A DNA stretch of 64,000 nucleotides from Neonectria sp. B-13. Its lineage: Eukaryota; Ascomycota; Sordariomycetes; Hypocreales; Nectriaceae. Of the stretch, positions 61,491-64,000 are shown in pieces. The notes beneath the pieces were generated by a model. That model did not search any database. It saw only the letters and a list, made by a program, of their open reading frames with translations, and was not told where the DNA came from. The stretch's first letter is position 1. Every line of letters starts with the position of its first letter. A program made the translations under genes and the position numbers. The stretch covers positions 1,103,595-1,167,594 of the forward strand of contig NOKP01000008.1 in assembly GCA_002682825.1 (NCBI GenBank). The letters run 5' to 3'.

Positions 61491-63133
61491 AGACAGGGGC
61501 ACTGCGTAGAAACGCGGGCCGCAACTCCATATCCTTCTTCACACTGCAGATCAGGCTCTACAAACCAGTCCTCACATGTCCGGCCGCGGGGCGCTTGATC
61601 CGCTACCTTCGTCCAAGCAACAAGGTTCTTGATATGATCCATCCACAGACCAGCGTCCTCCTCGTACCACGGTGTCAACTCGCCCATCCGATTACGATCA
61701 CGGTATCTTCGAAGATCCCGATCGAACAACGGTACAATGCTGCGGAGTTCGTGAGGGCACATGCAATACTCCTCTCGTATCCTGGTTGATTTTTCCCACA
61801 GCCACTCCTCACGAGGGTCCCACCTAGGTTGTGTGAAGATATGCACTCTTGGCCCAAGTGTCCGTATCAAATGACTTTCCTGGTGGAAGTTCTCGTCCTT
61901 GGTTAGATCTACCATGGATCCAGATATGTTGCGCCGGCAAAGCAAGCGATATTCCTCCAAGTCCGACCCAACCAAGCAGTTGTTCGCAAGCCTCGAATCG
62001 TACACTTGCCGTATTATACTGGTCAACTGCTCAAAAGCTTGTCGCTCGGTTTCGTCAACAGCTTGATACTGGATGAGCAGTCTGACCTTCTTCTCCATCA
62101 TGTCAACCATTTCACCTGCATATATCTCTGCCCATGCAAGCATCGGATTAAAGAGGCAGTCGTAAACGTTTGAGGCGATCTTTGCCAACCTAGTAGACCC
62201 ACCCCTAGGCCTGGGATCTTCTGCATCCAGCCACGCCTTCAGCTGGACGCTGGGGGACAGGTATCGAGTAGTGAGACTAACATTCCGCCGATCGAGTTCG
62301 GTGAGAAGGCATTCCAGGATGGAGGGAGGACACTGCAGGAATAAAGCCACGTTCAACACTGTTGGATATTCGCGGTCTGGGGGTCGATCAGATACGAAAA
62401 AAGCACGCTCAAAAATGAGGCCCTTATTTAGTTCCAACGGCATGACGGCTCCTCGGTCACATAATAAGGAAACCAAGCGCGCCACAGAATCGACTGTGTG
62501 ACGATCCAGTTGCCGGTTCAGTAGGACGGGCAATAAGTGATGCAAGGCTGGCCTGGGTCGTTGAACAAGAGTTCTTCTGTCGTTTTCCCAGTCCGGGCTG
62601 CACCATGACGAACCTGAAGGCTTGTTGGGGTCCGCTCCATGATCTAGAAGCCAGCGAGCTGCGTCGTAGACATCTTTGCGCGAGGCGATGGGTATCCTAT
62701 GGCTGACAGGCCAGCCCTTTTCTATGAGGACCACCAGCGGCGTTGTACCACACTCCCATCTTTGCGTGCACCGAACTAGGCAGACGCACTCTGTGTACCA
62801 CACGTCGTCGACAGGCGCGGCTTCGAACTGGGCACACCGCTCCATGGTACCGACGTCGGCAACGCCGACAGCTCGGCGAAAGGTCTCATAGTCGTAACCC
62901 CGGTAGAAGCGGCGCCGGGCGAGACGGAAGAGGCGGGATGAGGTCAGAGTGAGGCTCTTCAGGGAATCCCGGTCGATGGACGGGTTTTCCACTATGGCCA
63001 GGAGTATTTCGTTGGGGACTTTGAGCAGTGGACAGTCTTTGACTTCGTCGATGGCGAGATGAGGCTGTGGGGACAGGTTTGTATCCGCCTTCGGAGCAGC
63101 CTCATTCGCACCAGTTATATTGTGATTACTCAT
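61472..63133 (-). CDS. F-box/ankyrin-like protein (553 aa)
   Basis: Intronless from ATG at 63133. An F-box-like start (CPLLKVPNEILLAIVENPSI with DSLKSLTLTSSRLFRLARR, about residues 34-74) is followed by a divergent ankyrin-like region: RRAVGVADVGTMERCAQFEA, CGTTPLVVLIEKGWPV and DAARWLLDHGADPNKPSG, then VARLVSLLCDRGAVMP. The C-terminal half is charged and Trp/Arg-rich (PRWDPREEWLWEKSTRIREEY) without a known domain. Proteins of this kind are expanded in filamentous fungi; an SCF ubiquitin-ligase substrate adaptor is a reasonable inference. The stop lies at the border of an AT-rich patch, so the true C-terminus may have been altered. Confidence 0.78.
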   Translation of the reverse strand: MSNHNITGANEAAPKADTNLSPQPHLAIDEVKDCPLLKVPNEILLAIVENPSIDRDSLKSLTLTSSRLFRLARRRFYRGYDYETFRRAVGVADVGTMERCAQFEAAPVDDVWYTECVCLVRCTQRWECGTTPLVVLIEKGWPVSHRIPIASRKDVYDAARWLLDHGADPNKPSGSSWCSPDWENDRRTLVQRPRPALHHLLPVLLNRQLDRHTVDSVARLVSLLCDRGAVMPLELNKGLIFERAFFVSDRPPDREYPTVLNVALFLQCPPSILECLLTELDRRNVSLTTRYLSPSVQLKAWLDAEDPRPRGGSTRLAKIASNVYDCLFNPMLAWAEIYAGEMVDMMEKKVRLLIQYQAVDETERQAFEQLTSIIRQVYDSRLANNCLVGSDLEEYRLLCRRNISGSMVDLTKDENFHQESHLIRTLGPRVHIFTQPRWDPREEWLWEKSTRIREEYCMCPHELRSIVPLFDRDLRRYRDRNRMGELTPWYEEDAGLWMDHIKNLVAWTKVADQAPRGRTCEDWFVEPDLQCEEGYGVAARVSTQCPCLYIIRS

Positions 63134-63155
63134 ACCGTTGTTGTGTTTTAGTTTT

Positions 63156-63299
63156 GGAGTTACTCGTCGGGTTGTTGAAGGCGAGTGTGGCGGTGACAGG
63201 ATAAGCGGAGAGAAGTTGGTCCCATTGACGGAGTTATTCGTCGAGTTGTTGAAGGTGAGTGTGGCGGTGACAGGATAAGCGGGGAAAGGTTGGTCCCAA
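63156..63299. repeat. 74-bp tandem duplication
   Basis: The unit beginning GGAGTTACTCGTCG at 63156 is repeated from 63230 (GGAGTTATTCGTCG), with GTGTGGCGGTGACAGGATAA conserved in both and only a few point differences. It lies just upstream of the F-box/ankyrin-like start, so it duplicates part of that promoter. Confidence 0.8.
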
Positions 63300-63313
63300 C
63301 CTGGATACGCAGT

Positions 63314-63350
63314 GCCTGTCTGCCTGCCTGTCTGCCTGCCTGCCTGTCTA
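63314..63350. repeat. CTGC/CTGT tetranucleotide microsatellite
   Basis: Alternating TGCC and TGTC units (GCCTGTCTGCCTGCCTGTC type) over about 37 bp; likely variable in length. Confidence 0.7.
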
Positions 63351-64000
63351 TCTTACGATTGTCTGCTTTCCGAAGAAGAAGAAAAAAAAGGCAAGGTTAA
63401 CTGTTCTCTTGAACAAGGATAGAACACAATCGGCGTCGACCATACTTCACGGATTTCATACCTGCAGAAAGAGCTGTTAAAGCGTTGGTGTTTCGACACA
63501 ACTCACAATACACCCATAGCCACGGCATAACTAGTCGTCAACATGCCAAACTCGTGCCTATTCGTCGCCTTGCCTAGCGCATATTAGCAGTCCGCATTCG
63601 TCGAAGCCGTCTTTTGACGCGTGGTCCCGAGATTGGACGGTCCTGGGGTCATGAGGCTCGGGAATTTGTGGTTTGGCAACAGAGATACCCTACTAGCTTC
63701 TCTGTCGAAATACATCCTTACATAGCAGGTATGGGTAGGTCAAGAGAGTTCACGACTTGTTCCGCCGATAGGTGGATGATTGAAGATGTTGAAGGATTGT
63801 GGATGGGGGTGGGGAGGGAAGGTTGGGATGAACTGGGCCCCCAATCTTTGTCCCTTCAATCCAATGGACGGGTTTGCGTATTAACCAATGCAGTCGAAGA
63901 GGCAGGCTCGTATAGTTGTCGAGATGGGTTCCTTGAGCCTCGTATTTCTCGCATGCATGTGGACTGTCCTGTAGTATGGGTGGCAGTGGTGGTCCATTTG

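Larger units (their letters stand above)
63134..64000. other. Upstream region of the F-box/ankyrin-like gene with repeats
   Basis: Holds a 74-bp tandem duplication and a TGCC/TGTC microsatellite. No gene is supported before the window ends. Confidence 0.5.

Noticed and set aside
1..64000. CRISPR array, prophage or bacterial operon
   Set aside because: No regularly spaced repeats with unique spacers and no bacterial gene organisation; the DNA is clearly fungal and intron-bearing.
1..64000. Biosynthetic gene cluster around the TauD-type dioxygenase, amidase and Zn2Cys6 gene
   Set aside because: No backbone enzyme (PKS, NRPS, terpene synthase or DMATS) is present in the window; three tailoring-like genes alone do not support a cluster.

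Overview
The window looks like nuclear chromosomal DNA of a filamentous ascomycete (Pezizomycotina, most likely a sordariomycete; I cannot name the species). The evidence is many short introns (about 45-90 nt, GT-AG, CTRAY branch sites shortly before the acceptor), monocistronic genes on both strands, Zn2Cys6 and BTB regulators, and typical fungal families (VPS11, MLH3, LicD/Mnn4-like, LaeA-type methyltransferase, OTT_1508-like deaminase). There is no operon, phage, plasmid or CRISPR signal. Exon joins were worked out by hand from splice signals, reading frame and protein-family expectation.

Left part (1-34 kb): accessory, niche-type genes. In order: a secreted polyglycine-hydrolase-like protein cut by the window edge; a BTB protein; an enoyl-CoA hydratase/isomerase followed by a Zn2Cys6 factor resembling FarB/CTF1-beta, with CCTCGG boxes in front of both; an unrecognised 390-aa protein; a C2H2 protein; an OTT_1508-like deaminase; a C2H2 gene carrying an in-frame TAG; a GNAT acetyltransferase; a secreted GH127 arabinofuranosidase; an HSL-type esterase; a 58-aa two-exon protein; a ten-exon amidase; a second Zn2Cys6 protein; and a TauD/TfdA dioxygenase.

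Middle part (33.4-44.4 kb): gene-poor and decayed. It holds an AT-rich island, one intact APH-type kinase, a ruined acetoacetyl-CoA-synthetase-like gene, a frameshifted gene relic containing a roughly 260-bp MITE-like inverted-repeat element, a 15-bp minisatellite, and two tRNA-Asp(GTC) genes in a 226-bp tandem duplication.

Right part (44.4-64 kb): mostly conserved cellular genes. A LicD/Mnn4-like glycan-modifying protein, MLH3 (with glycine at the ATPase general-base position), a low-complexity protein, VPS11, an NMN-adenylyltransferase-like protein, a LaeA-type methyltransferase with a 13-nt microexon, and a large F-box/ankyrin-like protein preceded by a 74-bp tandem duplication.

The genes do not form one pathway. 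The best-supported functional link is a possible fatty-acid-responsive pair at 4.4-9.1 kb. The overall contrast is a relaxed accessory segment with decay and a small transposon next to a conserved housekeeping block.
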